Origin: an uncultured Paraprevotella sp.
GTDB taxonomy: Bacteria; Bacteroidota; Bacteroidia; Bacteroidales; Bacteroidaceae
Direction of reading: 5' to 3'
DNA: 64,000 bases
Assembly: GCA_944320775.1 (NCBI GenBank)
Contig: CALUIV010000006.1
Location: 60,895 to 124,894, forward strand
The notes below the pieces were generated by a model. It was not told where the DNA came from, searched no databases, and was given only the letters and a program-made list of their open reading frames with translations. The translations under genes were made by a program, and so were the position numbers. This document shows positions 34,864 to 42,707 of this stretch, piece after piece (position 1 is the stretch's first letter; every line of letters begins with the position of its first letter).

Positions 34864-36168
34864 TCATTTCTTCTCATCAAGCGCCCGAACAATCGGTACG
34901 CGCAAAGCCCGCCAGGCCGGAATGAGCGCCGATGCCAAATTGAGCAGCAGGCAGAACAGAAAAGCCGCCAGGAAGAGCACCGGCGAGAACAGCATGGACG
35001 GAGTGACGAGCATCTCTTCATTCGCTGCCTGCATGCGGCCGTAGGTGTCGAACAGACCGATAATCCAGTCGTGTCCCCATCCCAGCAGCATCCACGAAAG
35101 CACCAGCCCCAACAGACCGCCGGACAGCGTCATCAGCAAATTTTCGTGCACCACCCGACGCAGCAGATATCCCCTTCCGGCTCCGAACGCGCGGCTGATG
35201 CCCAGCTCCGCCAGACGGCCGTCCATGCGCCCCGAAATCATACCGCCCAGATTCACGGCCGGAACAATCAGAAAAGCCAGAAGCAGTCCGCCCCACAGAC
35301 GAATCAGCGCCGGCAGATCCACCTCCATGTTGCCCGGCACCAGATTCCGTTTCCACACGGGCATCGGTCCGTCGAGCTCCAGCCGCCTCCCGTCGGCATG
35401 CGTCGCATTGTGCCGGCGCAACAAATCGCGGACATCGGCCTGCAACTGCCGGGCCTGCCTTTCATCTTTCACCCGAAACACCGTGGTGAACCCACCGAAA
35501 CCGATTTCCGGATTCCGGTTGTCATAATCCGGCAAAAGCGTATAAGGCATCCAGATCTGGGCAAAACTTGTCGGTGTCAGGCTGCTGGCATCGCGCACCA
35601 CGCCCACGACCGTATAGGCCACATCATTCATCGTGAAACGCCTGCCCACAGCTTGCTCCGTACCGAACAGCCGGCGGGCCGTCGAAGCCGACAGCACGCC
35701 ACAGGGACGGCTCCCCTTCAGATCGGACCACGAAAACGGCCCCCCGGCCACAAAGTCAAAATCGAACACCCGGAAAAAATTCGGATCCGTATATTTCGTA
35801 CGCACCTTCTGCTCGCGCTGCCCGTCGGCAAGCTGCAACCAGTCGTCCAGCCGGTAATCATAAGCATAAACCGCCGTAACCGCCTCGGCCGAACCGAGCG
35901 GATAAAACCACTGGCGCACCATAGACTCCGAACAGTAACCGCCCCCCTTCAGCACCCCCTCGGAATTATACGCCATCACGGCACGCAGCTCGTAAAGCCG
36001 GTCGCGGTTCAGTTCCGGATAGACAGGCGCCGTCAGCAGATGAAAATACATCACCACGATCATCGTCATCGCCACCGGCAGTGCCGTCCCGATCAGATAA
36101 AGCCCTCCGAAAAGCTTGTTCTGCCACAGCAGGGCCCACGTTTGTTTCAAATCACTCTTTATCTTCAT
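34864..36168 (-). CDS. MacB/FtsX-type ABC permease, B-type, copy B8
   Basis: A 434-residue B-type permease starting MKIKSDLKQTWALLWQNKLFG, with periplasmic core GTEQAVGRRFTMNDVAYTVVGVVRDASSLTP, the C-terminal segment NLGGMISGRMDGRLAELGISRAFGAGRG and end VRALDEKK. It is the first permease of the operon, 89 bp after the adaptor gene; the gap contains an A/C-rich low-complexity element. Confidence 0.91.
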   Translation of the reverse strand: MKIKSDLKQTWALLWQNKLFGGLYLIGTALPVAMTMIVVMYFHLLTAPVYPELNRDRLYELRAVMAYNSEGVLKGGGYCSESMVRQWFYPLGSAEAVTAVYAYDYRLDDWLQLADGQREQKVRTKYTDPNFFRVFDFDFVAGGPFSWSDLKGSRPCGVLSASTARRLFGTEQAVGRRFTMNDVAYTVVGVVRDASSLTPTSFAQIWMPYTLLPDYDNRNPEIGFGGFTTVFRVKDERQARQLQADVRDLLRRHNATHADGRRLELDGPMPVWKRNLVPGNMEVDLPALIRLWGGLLLAFLIVPAVNLGGMISGRMDGRLAELGISRAFGAGRGYLLRRVVHENLLMTLSGGLLGLVLSWMLLGWGHDWIIGLFDTYGRMQAANEEMLVTPSMLFSPVLFLAAFLFCLLLNLASALIPAWRALRVPIVRALDEKK

Positions 36169-36192
36169 TTTTCTTCAGTTTTCATTCTTCCG

Positions 36193-36258
36193 CTCATCCC
36201 TCAACCATCAGCCCTAAACGCTCAACCATCAACCCTAAACCCTCATCACTCAACCACT
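36193..36258. repeat. A/C-rich low-complexity element, copy 3
   Basis: The spacer between the adaptor and B8 genes is built of units CTCAACCATCAGCC, CTAAACGCTCAACC and ATCAACCCTAAACCCTC. On the transcribed strand this gives GGGTTTAGGGTTGATGG, a telomere-like G-rich run that could form a G-quadruplex. Confidence 0.7.
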
Positions 36259-37502
36259 CAACGAATCTTCAGCACCGGTTTGTCCTTATACGCACTCAGA
36301 TCGCTCACCACCACCCGGTCACCCGTCTGCAATCCTTCGAGCACCTCCACATGATCAAAGTTACATTCACCCAGGCGTACCCGCCGGCGCACCAGTTCGT
36401 CGCCCTCCTGCACAAACAGCTGATACTCGCCCGGCCCCGTATAGAACGAAGCGTTGGTCATCCGCACCGCATCCTCGCGCACGGCTTGCACCACATAGAG
36501 ATCGGCCTTCAGCCCCGGACGCAGACGAGCCGATGCCTGATCGTCGAGCTGCACGGTGAAGGAAACCATGCCGTTGTCGCTCAACGGTGTCACCCCCGAC
36601 ACGATTCCTTCGAACACCTGGTCGTTCACCCGCGCCAGCACCTTGGCCCCCACGCCGATGCGCTCGGCATACGTGTCCGACAGGCTGCCCTCGATGCGGA
36701 AATGGCTCAGATCCGACACCACGGCCACTTCCTCGCCCTGCGCCACCTGTGCCCCGATCTGCGTGTTGACAAACGTCAGCACCGCCCGTCGCGGCGACCG
36801 GATGCGCGCATCCTCCAACGTACGCCGCATCTCAGCCATCGAACGGCGGAAAATCTCCAGATCGAGCTGCTTGATCTTCAAATCCGTCTCGCGTGCCCGG
36901 CGCTCATTGGCCACCTTCAGGCGCAGCTGTTCCAGTTCCATACGGCTCGTGGTATAGGCCAGCTCGGCCTGACGCACCTGATCGGCCGTACCCGACCCCA
37001 GACTGTCCAGATAGCGTTCGTTGCTCCAGTCCACCCGCATGCGGTCGAGCTTCATCTCGGCTATGCGGATCTGCATCTCCATATCGCTCAGATAGACGTG
37101 GTCGCCGGCCACCTGCTGTTCCAGCTGATAGCACTTCATCCGCTCCTCGTCCTGAAGTTTCTTATAATCGTTCTCGATGCTCTGCAAGTCGAGCCGCAAA
37201 AGCGGCGTGCCCACCTCGACCGTATCACCCGGACGGGCATAAACCTCCATCACGCGCGACCCCACCGGCGACGTGATGCGCTCCTCGAAAGCCGGCACCA
37301 CCTTGCCATAGGCGCTCACGCCCATCTCGATGGTGCCGCTATCCACTGTATAAAAGACCAAAGACTTTTGCTTCACACCCGTCTGCAGCCGCCCTACGAT
37401 CCAGACCACCGCCCCGATCACGACCGCTACCGCCACGCCCACCCGGAGCGCCAGCCCGATCCGCCGCCGGCGGATCTCCTCTTTCGGAATTGCTCTATCC
37501 AT
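36258..37502 (-). CDS. Membrane fusion/periplasmic adaptor (HlyD/MacA type)
   Basis: A 414-residue adaptor with an N-terminal membrane helix (LRVGVAVAVVIGAVVWIVG), a lipoyl/beta-barrel region (VTSP-like RITSPVGSRVMEVYARPGDTV), a long coiled-coil hairpin (about residues 110-220) and a C-terminal barrel (RVRLGECNFDHVEVLEGLQTGDRVVVSD). It bridges inner membrane permeases to TolC. It is the first gene of the operon, with a -24/-12 promoter about 45 bp upstream, so it defines the transcription start of the sigma-54-controlled locus. Confidence 0.93.
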   Translation of the reverse strand: MDRAIPKEEIRRRRIGLALRVGVAVAVVIGAVVWIVGRLQTGVKQKSLVFYTVDSGTIEMGVSAYGKVVPAFEERITSPVGSRVMEVYARPGDTVEVGTPLLRLDLQSIENDYKKLQDEERMKCYQLEQQVAGDHVYLSDMEMQIRIAEMKLDRMRVDWSNERYLDSLGSGTADQVRQAELAYTTSRMELEQLRLKVANERRARETDLKIKQLDLEIFRRSMAEMRRTLEDARIRSPRRAVLTFVNTQIGAQVAQGEEVAVVSDLSHFRIEGSLSDTYAERIGVGAKVLARVNDQVFEGIVSGVTPLSDNGMVSFTVQLDDQASARLRPGLKADLYVVQAVREDAVRMTNASFYTGPGEYQLFVQEGDELVRRRVRLGECNFDHVEVLEGLQTGDRVVVSDLSAYKDKPVLKIR

Positions 37503-37544
37503 AATTCAACTGATTCGTTTTTTCGATTTCACCCCACAAAGCAG

Positions 37545-37559
37545 GCAAAAGCCGTGCCA
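37545..37559 (-). promoter_or_regulatory. Sigma-54 (-24/-12) promoter of the efflux operon
   Basis: On the minus strand 37559-37545 reads TGGCAC, five bases, TTGC, the canonical RpoN promoter with 10 nt between the GG and GC dinucleotides. The predicted start is near 37533, about 31 nt before the adaptor ATG. The operon encodes its own sigma-54-dependent activator. Confidence 0.85.
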
Positions 37560-37614
37560 AAACGATTATCCGCTAACTGTCAGCCGCTTAACAAAACGGC
37601 CCGCTGTCCGGAAA

Positions 37615-37664
37615 TGGACACATCGTCCGCCCCCGCACACCGGAAACGGACGCACACCTCAAAA
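37615..37664 (-). promoter_or_regulatory. Candidate enhancer sites for the sigma-54 activator
   Basis: The plus strand has two direct copies of CCGGAAAYGGACRCA at 37618-37632 and 37650-37664, 32 bp apart (about three helical turns) and 13 of 15 identical. The first also forms the dyad TGTCC-N6-GGACA (37615-37630). They lie roughly 85-131 bp upstream of the predicted start, the usual place for NtrC-type activator sites. Confidence 0.6.
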
Positions 37665-37693
37665 AAAAGAATCGGAGCCCCGCTCGCCGGCCG

Positions 37694-37740
37694 GCAAAAC
37701 AAAGGTCGTATCCCGACTCCCGACAGAGTCCGATACGACC
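37694..37740 (-). terminator. Terminator after the orphan membrane protein gene
   Basis: GGTCGTATC (37704-37712) pairs with GATACGACC (37732-37740), with inner GACTC/GAGTC pairing. On the minus strand the stem is followed by TTTGTTTTG. It insulates the sigma-54 promoter region downstream. Confidence 0.78.
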
Positions 37741-37769
37741 ATTCCCCAGATATATGTATGTGTGCGTGC

Positions 37770-39245
37770 CTACACCTCGTCGACGGCATGCAGCCCGCGC
37801 CGCCCGAGCGCCACCCGATAGCGTTTGTAGCACACGCGTCCCTGATGCCGGAACTGCACCACCACGATGAGCCGGTACATCCGTTCGGCCGCCACCATAC
37901 GGAAACGCCCCTGCCCCGCGTAGGCCGCCACGCGCCCGTGCGGACCATCCACGCGGCGCAGCAGTCCGCCCAGCCCGAAGCGCAGGATCTCATTCACTCC
38001 GGGATAGACCATACTGCCACCATCCGCCAGCCGACGCCCGAGCAGCAGCATGCGGCGGCGGTAGAGCAGCACCGTCTCGGGCCGCGGCGCGCCCGCATCC
38101 GTTCCCGCCGCCCCGGCTACAGCCCGGCGCAGCGCACGCACATCGTCGGGCAGCCGCTCGGGCGAAACGTAGTCGAACCCCTCCTTGCCCAGCCCGATGT
38201 AGCGGCCGCGCATGTCGAGCTTCGTGCGATAGTCATAGAAGCGGCTCCCCAGGCGGTTGGCAAACCAGTAGCGCAGCAGATCCTTGATGCGGTCCTTCAT
38301 CATGTAGCTCACCACGAGCGCCACGAACAGCGGCAGCGTGAAGTTGCCATACGTCTGCTGGAAGGAGAACGACACGAGGGTGGCAAACACCATGCTCAGG
38401 CCCGCCGCCACCATGAAAGCCACCTGGCGCGCCACAAACGTATTATTGCGCTTGCGGGCCTCGAGATACAAGTCGTGCTCCACCTCACGGCGCAACGCCG
38501 CCACCTCGTCCAGCCAGGCTCCTGCCGCGTCCGCCCCTGCCCCGGGCGCCGGAAAAGGCTGTCCCAGGGCCGCCCTGCGCGCCGCCGCACGGTCGAAATA
38601 CGCCCCGAGCAACGCCCCGATCCGCCCCCTGCATGTCGCGAAACGCCCATAGAGCCGTTCCGAAAGCCGGCTCAGATAATACAAAGCCATGGCCCCCACA
38701 TAGCGGTCGGCCACAGAAGCCGCCCCCAGCACGCCTTCGGGCATCCGCCCCCGATCCGCCCCCTCGAACGGACGGCGCATCCGCCGCTCCACCTGCTCCA
38801 GATCCGAAAGCGTCTCTTCGAGCAGCGACAACAGGCGCTCCGCATCGCGTTCCAATTCCAAGGCACGCACCCGCGAACGCAAGGCGCTGCGCACCACGCA
38901 GGCCAACATCTTCAGCTGATGTTCCAAATCGGCGGCCAACGCCTCGCCCTCCTCTTCATCCACCACTCGGGCACAAGTTTCTTCCAATCGGACAAAAGGC
39001 GGCGCGTCAGTCTCCACCAGCTCGTGCAACCCATAAACAGGCGTCATCAAACGCACCTGCGAACGCACGTCACGATAAAATTCAGACTTAGGATATGTTT
39101 TCGGATTAATATAAAGCGCATCGGGCACAAACACCCACGTGTTCATCAGAAAATCGCTCACGGGCAGGCGATCGCCATCGTGCGAATAACCCACCTTGAA
39201 CTCCAGCGTGAAACGGTCGTGAATTTTAGCTTCAATATGCAACAT
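37770..39245 (-). CDS. Unrecognised membrane protein of about 490 residues
   Basis: I do not recognise this family with confidence. The start is placed at MLHIEAKIHDRFTLEFKVG because the longer reading to 39320 begins with TTG. The N-terminal part is soluble and strand-rich. The middle (about 115-270) is a long helical region rich in Arg, Ala, Glu and Leu. Two adjacent membrane helices follow (VAFMVAAGLSMVFATLVSF and FTLPLFVALVVSYMM), and the C-terminus is a basic domain. The gene is very GC-rich. It lies upstream of the efflux operon in the same direction but is separated from it by a terminator and a sigma-54 promoter. Confidence 0.75.
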   Translation of the reverse strand: MLHIEAKIHDRFTLEFKVGYSHDGDRLPVSDFLMNTWVFVPDALYINPKTYPKSEFYRDVRSQVRLMTPVYGLHELVETDAPPFVRLEETCARVVDEEEGEALAADLEHQLKMLACVVRSALRSRVRALELERDAERLLSLLEETLSDLEQVERRMRRPFEGADRGRMPEGVLGAASVADRYVGAMALYYLSRLSERLYGRFATCRGRIGALLGAYFDRAAARRAALGQPFPAPGAGADAAGAWLDEVAALRREVEHDLYLEARKRNNTFVARQVAFMVAAGLSMVFATLVSFSFQQTYGNFTLPLFVALVVSYMMKDRIKDLLRYWFANRLGSRFYDYRTKLDMRGRYIGLGKEGFDYVSPERLPDDVRALRRAVAGAAGTDAGAPRPETVLLYRRRMLLLGRRLADGGSMVYPGVNEILRFGLGGLLRRVDGPHGRVAAYAGQGRFRMVAAERMYRLIVVVQFRHQGRVCYKRYRVALGRRGLHAVDEV

Positions 39246-39401
39246 AAGCAGAAGGATGACGAATAATGAAACAAAGCCCAGAATTTTAAAAAAAAGAAAT
39301 ATCAGTCCGCCACAGCCCAAACGCCAACCGTGACCGACGAAGAAGAGAAAGTCTGAATACCTATCGGATATTTCATAAACTTAACTTTAATGATATACTT
39401 G

Positions 39402-39409
39402 CAAACTTA
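39402..39409 (-). promoter_or_regulatory. -7 box for the unrecognised membrane protein gene
   Basis: The minus strand reads TAAGTTTG (TAnnTTTG) about 155 bp upstream of the chosen start. No -33 element is evident. Confidence 0.4.
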
Positions 39410-39500
39410 CAAAAAAATCTTTGTTTTCGATACTTTTTAAATAACACTTTTAAGATCCAATATTGACAGAAAATCCGGCAACCACAAAGTGCTTTTTACG

Positions 39501-39556
39501 AGTTGGGCATCTCGTTACGATGAGATGCCCAACTGATGGACACGAGATGCCCAACT
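39501..39556. repeat. Three-arm repeat: one inverted and two direct copies of a 13-bp sequence
   Basis: AGTTGGGCATCTC (39501-39513) is the exact complement of GAGATGCCCAACT, which occurs at 39522-39534 and again at 39544-39556, 22 bp later. The first arm can pair with either of the other two, giving two mutually exclusive stems. It lies between divergent genes, upstream of the NUDIX gene. Confidence 0.8.
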
Positions 39557-39671
39557 AAAAAATTAGTCCTAATCATCCAAAACGGAAGCAAACAAATCGA
39601 CATAAAACCAGATTCTTTCGGTTTCAATCAAGATAAAAGTAGAAACAAGCGAGGTTTCAGTTTTAAAATCG

Positions 39672-39679
39672 TATGTTTG
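39672..39679 (+). promoter_or_regulatory. -7 box for the NUDIX gene
   Basis: TATGTTTG matches TAnnTTTG and lies 30 bp before the ATG at 39710. This supports the internal start over a longer reading from 39536. Confidence 0.6.
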
Positions 39680-39709
39680 CAACAGGAAAACAAGAAACAC
39701 ACCAATCAG

Positions 39710-40246
39710 ATGAAATCTCAAGAACATCCTTTCGCCCAATTTCACTTCTGCCCAAAATGCGGTTCCGCAGAATTTGAGCTCCACAACGAAAAATCACGCC
39801 ACTGCCGTGCGTGCGGATTTACTTATTATTTCAACCCAAGCGCCGCAACAGTCGGAATTATCGTCAACGAACGCCGAGAACTGTTAGTCTGCCGCCGGGC
39901 TAAAGATCCGGCCAAAGGTACACTCGACCTGCCAGGCGGGTTCTGTGACTGCCAGGAAACCGGCGAAGAAGGCATCATCCGGGAAGTTAAAGAGGAAACT
40001 GGACTGGATGTGGGCCACACAAAATATTTATTCTCTCTGCCAAACACATATTTATACTCAGGGTTCCTGGTACATACACTGGATCTTTTTTTTCAGTGCG
40101 AAATACATTCCGACGAAAAGCCACACGGTATGGACGATGTGGCAGAAACTTTCTGGCTCAGCATCGACCGGCTAAATCCCGATGATTTCGGCCTGGAATC
40201 GGTAAAACGGGGTATCCGAAAAATTATCGAAGAAAAAATCGTCTGA
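39710..40246 (+). CDS. NUDIX hydrolase with N-terminal zinc ribbon
   Basis: A 178-residue protein. The start at MKSQEHPFAQF is chosen because a promoter -7 box lies just upstream and the longer reading lacks family similarity. A four-cysteine zinc ribbon (CPKCG, then CRACG) precedes the NUDIX domain. The NUDIX box is intact: GGFCDCQETGEEGIIREVKEETGL, read as the G-x5-E-x7-REVxEE pattern. The architecture resembles NudC-like and ADP-ribose-type NUDIX enzymes that hydrolyse nucleoside diphosphates linked to another moiety. The substrate cannot be assigned. Confidence 0.9.
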   Translation: MKSQEHPFAQFHFCPKCGSAEFELHNEKSRHCRACGFTYYFNPSAATVGIIVNERRELLVCRRAKDPAKGTLDLPGGFCDCQETGEEGIIREVKEETGLDVGHTKYLFSLPNTYLYSGFLVHTLDLFFQCEIHSDEKPHGMDDVAETFWLSIDRLNPDDFGLESVKRGIRKIIEEKIV

Positions 40247-40325
40247 ATGACAGACGATAAACAGATCTATACCACAACAAGACAAAAAAAACACTAATAT
40301 ATAAGGTGTATAATACTTTTTTTCC

Positions 40326-40333
40326 TACTTTTG
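40326..40333 (+). promoter_or_regulatory. -7 box for topA
   Basis: TACTTTTG matches TAnnTTTG, 31 bp before the topA ATG at 40365. No -33 TTG is evident. Confidence 0.5.
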
Positions 40334-40364
40334 CGCACAAAATATCATAAAACCCCATTTGACG

Positions 40365-42707
40365 ATGCAAAAGAATCTGGTTATCGTGGAGTCTCCGGCT
40401 AAAGCCAAAACCATCGAAAAGTTTTTGGGAAAGGACTATAAAGTACTTTCAAGCTACGGACACATCCGCGACTTAAAGAAAAAAGAATTCAGTATCAATA
40501 CCGACAATTTCACGCCAAAGTATGAGATACCTGCCGAAAAGACCAAACTAGTAAACGAACTGAAAGAACAGGCCGATCAGGCAGAAACCGTTTGGCTCGC
40601 ATCCGATGAGGACCGCGAAGGAGAAGCCATTTCCTGGCATTTGTATGAGGTACTGAACCTGAGTCCGGAAAAAACCAAACGAATCGTATTTCACGAGATC
40701 ACCAAACCAGCCATTCTTTCGGCCATCGAACATCCGCGTGACATTGACCTGAACCTGGTCAACGCGCAACAGGCACGCCGGGTACTCGACCGTGTCGTTG
40801 GTTTTAAACTTTCGCCAATCCTTTGGAAAAAAGTGAAACCAGCCCTTTCGGCAGGACGCGTACAAAGCGTCGCCGTACGTCTTATTGTAGAAAAAGAACG
40901 CGAAGTGCAACATTTCAAGAGTGAAGCATACTACCGCATCACCGCCGTGTTCGAAGTGCCGGGTTGCGACAGCGAAGTGAAAGCCGAACTCAACCAACGA
41001 TTCAAAACTCTGGAAGAAGCTGAAGCCTTCCTGCATGCTTGCGAAAAGGCAACCTTCCAGATCGAAGATATTACCACTCGTCCACAGAAACGTTTTCCGG
41101 CAGCACCTTTTACCACTTCAACGCTTCAACAGGAAGCCGCACATAAATTAGGATTTACTGTGGCACAAACCATGATGCTGGCTCAGAAGCTATATGAATC
41201 AGGACGGATTACCTACATGCGTACTGACTCTGTGAATCTGTCATCACTTTGTATTAACGCATGTACGCAAGCCATCACGGAAATGATGGGAAAAGAATAC
41301 GTCAAGAGCCGCCAGTTCCAAACGAAATCAAAAGGAGCTCAGGAAGCACACGAAGCGATCCGTCCAACGTATATGGACCAGACACAAATCGAGGGAACAC
41401 CACAGGAAAAACGACTCTATGATCTGATCTGGAAAAGAACCATCGCATCACAAATGGCCGACGCCGAACTGGAAAAAACCACGGCTACGATCAGCATCAG
41501 CGGACAGACGGCACAATTCATCGCAACCGGCGAGGTCATCAAATTCGACGGTTTCCTGAAAGTTTACCGCGAAAGCCGGGATGAAGATCAGGAACAAGAC
41601 GAAGAAAGCAATCTGCTCCCACCACTAACAGCCGGTATGCCGCTCAACCGGAAAGAGGTCACCGCTACGGAACGGTTCACACAAAGACCGCCACGTTTCA
41701 ACGAAGCAAGCCTGGTGAAAAAACTCGAAGAACTGGGTATCGGACGCCCGTCAACCTACGCTCCGACAATCAGTACAATACAACAACGGGAATATGTGAC
41801 CAAAGACGACAAACCAGGAGAAGAACGCGAACAGATTACCCTGACGCTGACCGGAAACAAAATACGGAAAACAGAAAAGAGCATCACAATCGGTGCCGAA
41901 CGCGGCAAACTGATCCCAACCGACACCGGAATTGTGGTCAACGACTTCCTGCTTCAATATTTCCCGGAAATCATGGATTATAATTTCACGGCTGAAATTG
42001 AAAAAAAATTCGACGATGTTGCCGAAGGCAAAACTGAATGGACCGACCTGATGAAACATTTCTACGCAGACTTCGAACCGCTGGTAGAAAAAACCATGAA
42101 TATAAAATCAGACCATAAAGTTGGCGAACGGGAACTGGGTACTGATCCCAAAAGCGGAAAACCGGTGTTCGTCAAAATCGGACGTTTCGGACCGGTCGTA
42201 CAGATCGGAAGCGCGGATGACGAAGAGAAACCTAAATTCGCCCAATTGAAAAAAGAGCAAAGCATCGAAACCATTACCCTGGAAGAAGCACTCGATTTGT
42301 TCAAACTGCCACGCACATTAGGAGATTTCGAAGACAAAACCGTAACCATAGGAACAGGACGCTTCGGCCCCTATATACTCCACGACAAAAAGTTCGTATC
42401 ACTTCCTGCAACATTCGACCCGATGACCATCACCCTGGACGAGGCTATCGAACTGATTCGGGAAAAACGTCAGGCTGAACTGGACCGACATCTCAAAACG
42501 TTTGAAGAAGACCCCGAACTGGAAGTACTCAACGGACGATATGGTCCCTACCTGGCCTATAAAGGTACAAACTACCGATTGCCCAAGAATCTGGCAGAAA
42601 AAGCTAAAGACCTGACTTTAGACGAATGCCGGGCCGTGATTCAGGAACAAGATGAAAAGCCGGCAAAACCGGCACGCAGCAAACGAACCTATACCAAAAA
42701 GAAATGA
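40365..42707 (+). CDS. topA: DNA topoisomerase I
   Basis: A 780-residue type IA topoisomerase that relaxes negative supercoils. The start is the ATG at 40365, giving MQKNLVIVESPAKAKTI; an in-frame TTG two codons earlier is unlikely. The Toprim domain shows IVESPAKAKTI and LASDEDREGEAIS. The catalytic tyrosine lies in GRITYMRTDSVNLS. Instead of cysteine zinc ribbons the C-terminus has repeats of the form GRFGPYI/GRYGPYL, usual in Bacteroidetes, and ends in a Lys/Arg tail. It overlaps aroK by 4 bp. Confidence 0.97.
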   Translation: MQKNLVIVESPAKAKTIEKFLGKDYKVLSSYGHIRDLKKKEFSINTDNFTPKYEIPAEKTKLVNELKEQADQAETVWLASDEDREGEAISWHLYEVLNLSPEKTKRIVFHEITKPAILSAIEHPRDIDLNLVNAQQARRVLDRVVGFKLSPILWKKVKPALSAGRVQSVAVRLIVEKEREVQHFKSEAYYRITAVFEVPGCDSEVKAELNQRFKTLEEAEAFLHACEKATFQIEDITTRPQKRFPAAPFTTSTLQQEAAHKLGFTVAQTMMLAQKLYESGRITYMRTDSVNLSSLCINACTQAITEMMGKEYVKSRQFQTKSKGAQEAHEAIRPTYMDQTQIEGTPQEKRLYDLIWKRTIASQMADAELEKTTATISISGQTAQFIATGEVIKFDGFLKVYRESRDEDQEQDEESNLLPPLTAGMPLNRKEVTATERFTQRPPRFNEASLVKKLEELGIGRPSTYAPTISTIQQREYVTKDDKPGEEREQITLTLTGNKIRKTEKSITIGAERGKLIPTDTGIVVNDFLLQYFPEIMDYNFTAEIEKKFDDVAEGKTEWTDLMKHFYADFEPLVEKTMNIKSDHKVGERELGTDPKSGKPVFVKIGRFGPVVQIGSADDEEKPKFAQLKKEQSIETITLEEALDLFKLPRTLGDFEDKTVTIGTGRFGPYILHDKKFVSLPATFDPMTITLDEAIELIREKRQAELDRHLKTFEEDPELEVLNGRYGPYLAYKGTNYRLPKNLAEKAKDLTLDECRAVIQEQDEKPAKPARSKRTYTKKK

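Noticed and set aside
33525-36354. Long plus-strand frames opposite the A7 and B8 permeases
   Set aside because: Both are mirror frames of clear permease genes, with the same low-complexity composition and no start signals.
36081-39266. A 1061-codon plus-strand open frame
   Set aside because: It lies antisense to the adaptor and the 37770 gene, is rich in His, Arg and Pro, and shows no domain. High GC content keeps stop codons rare on the opposite strand.
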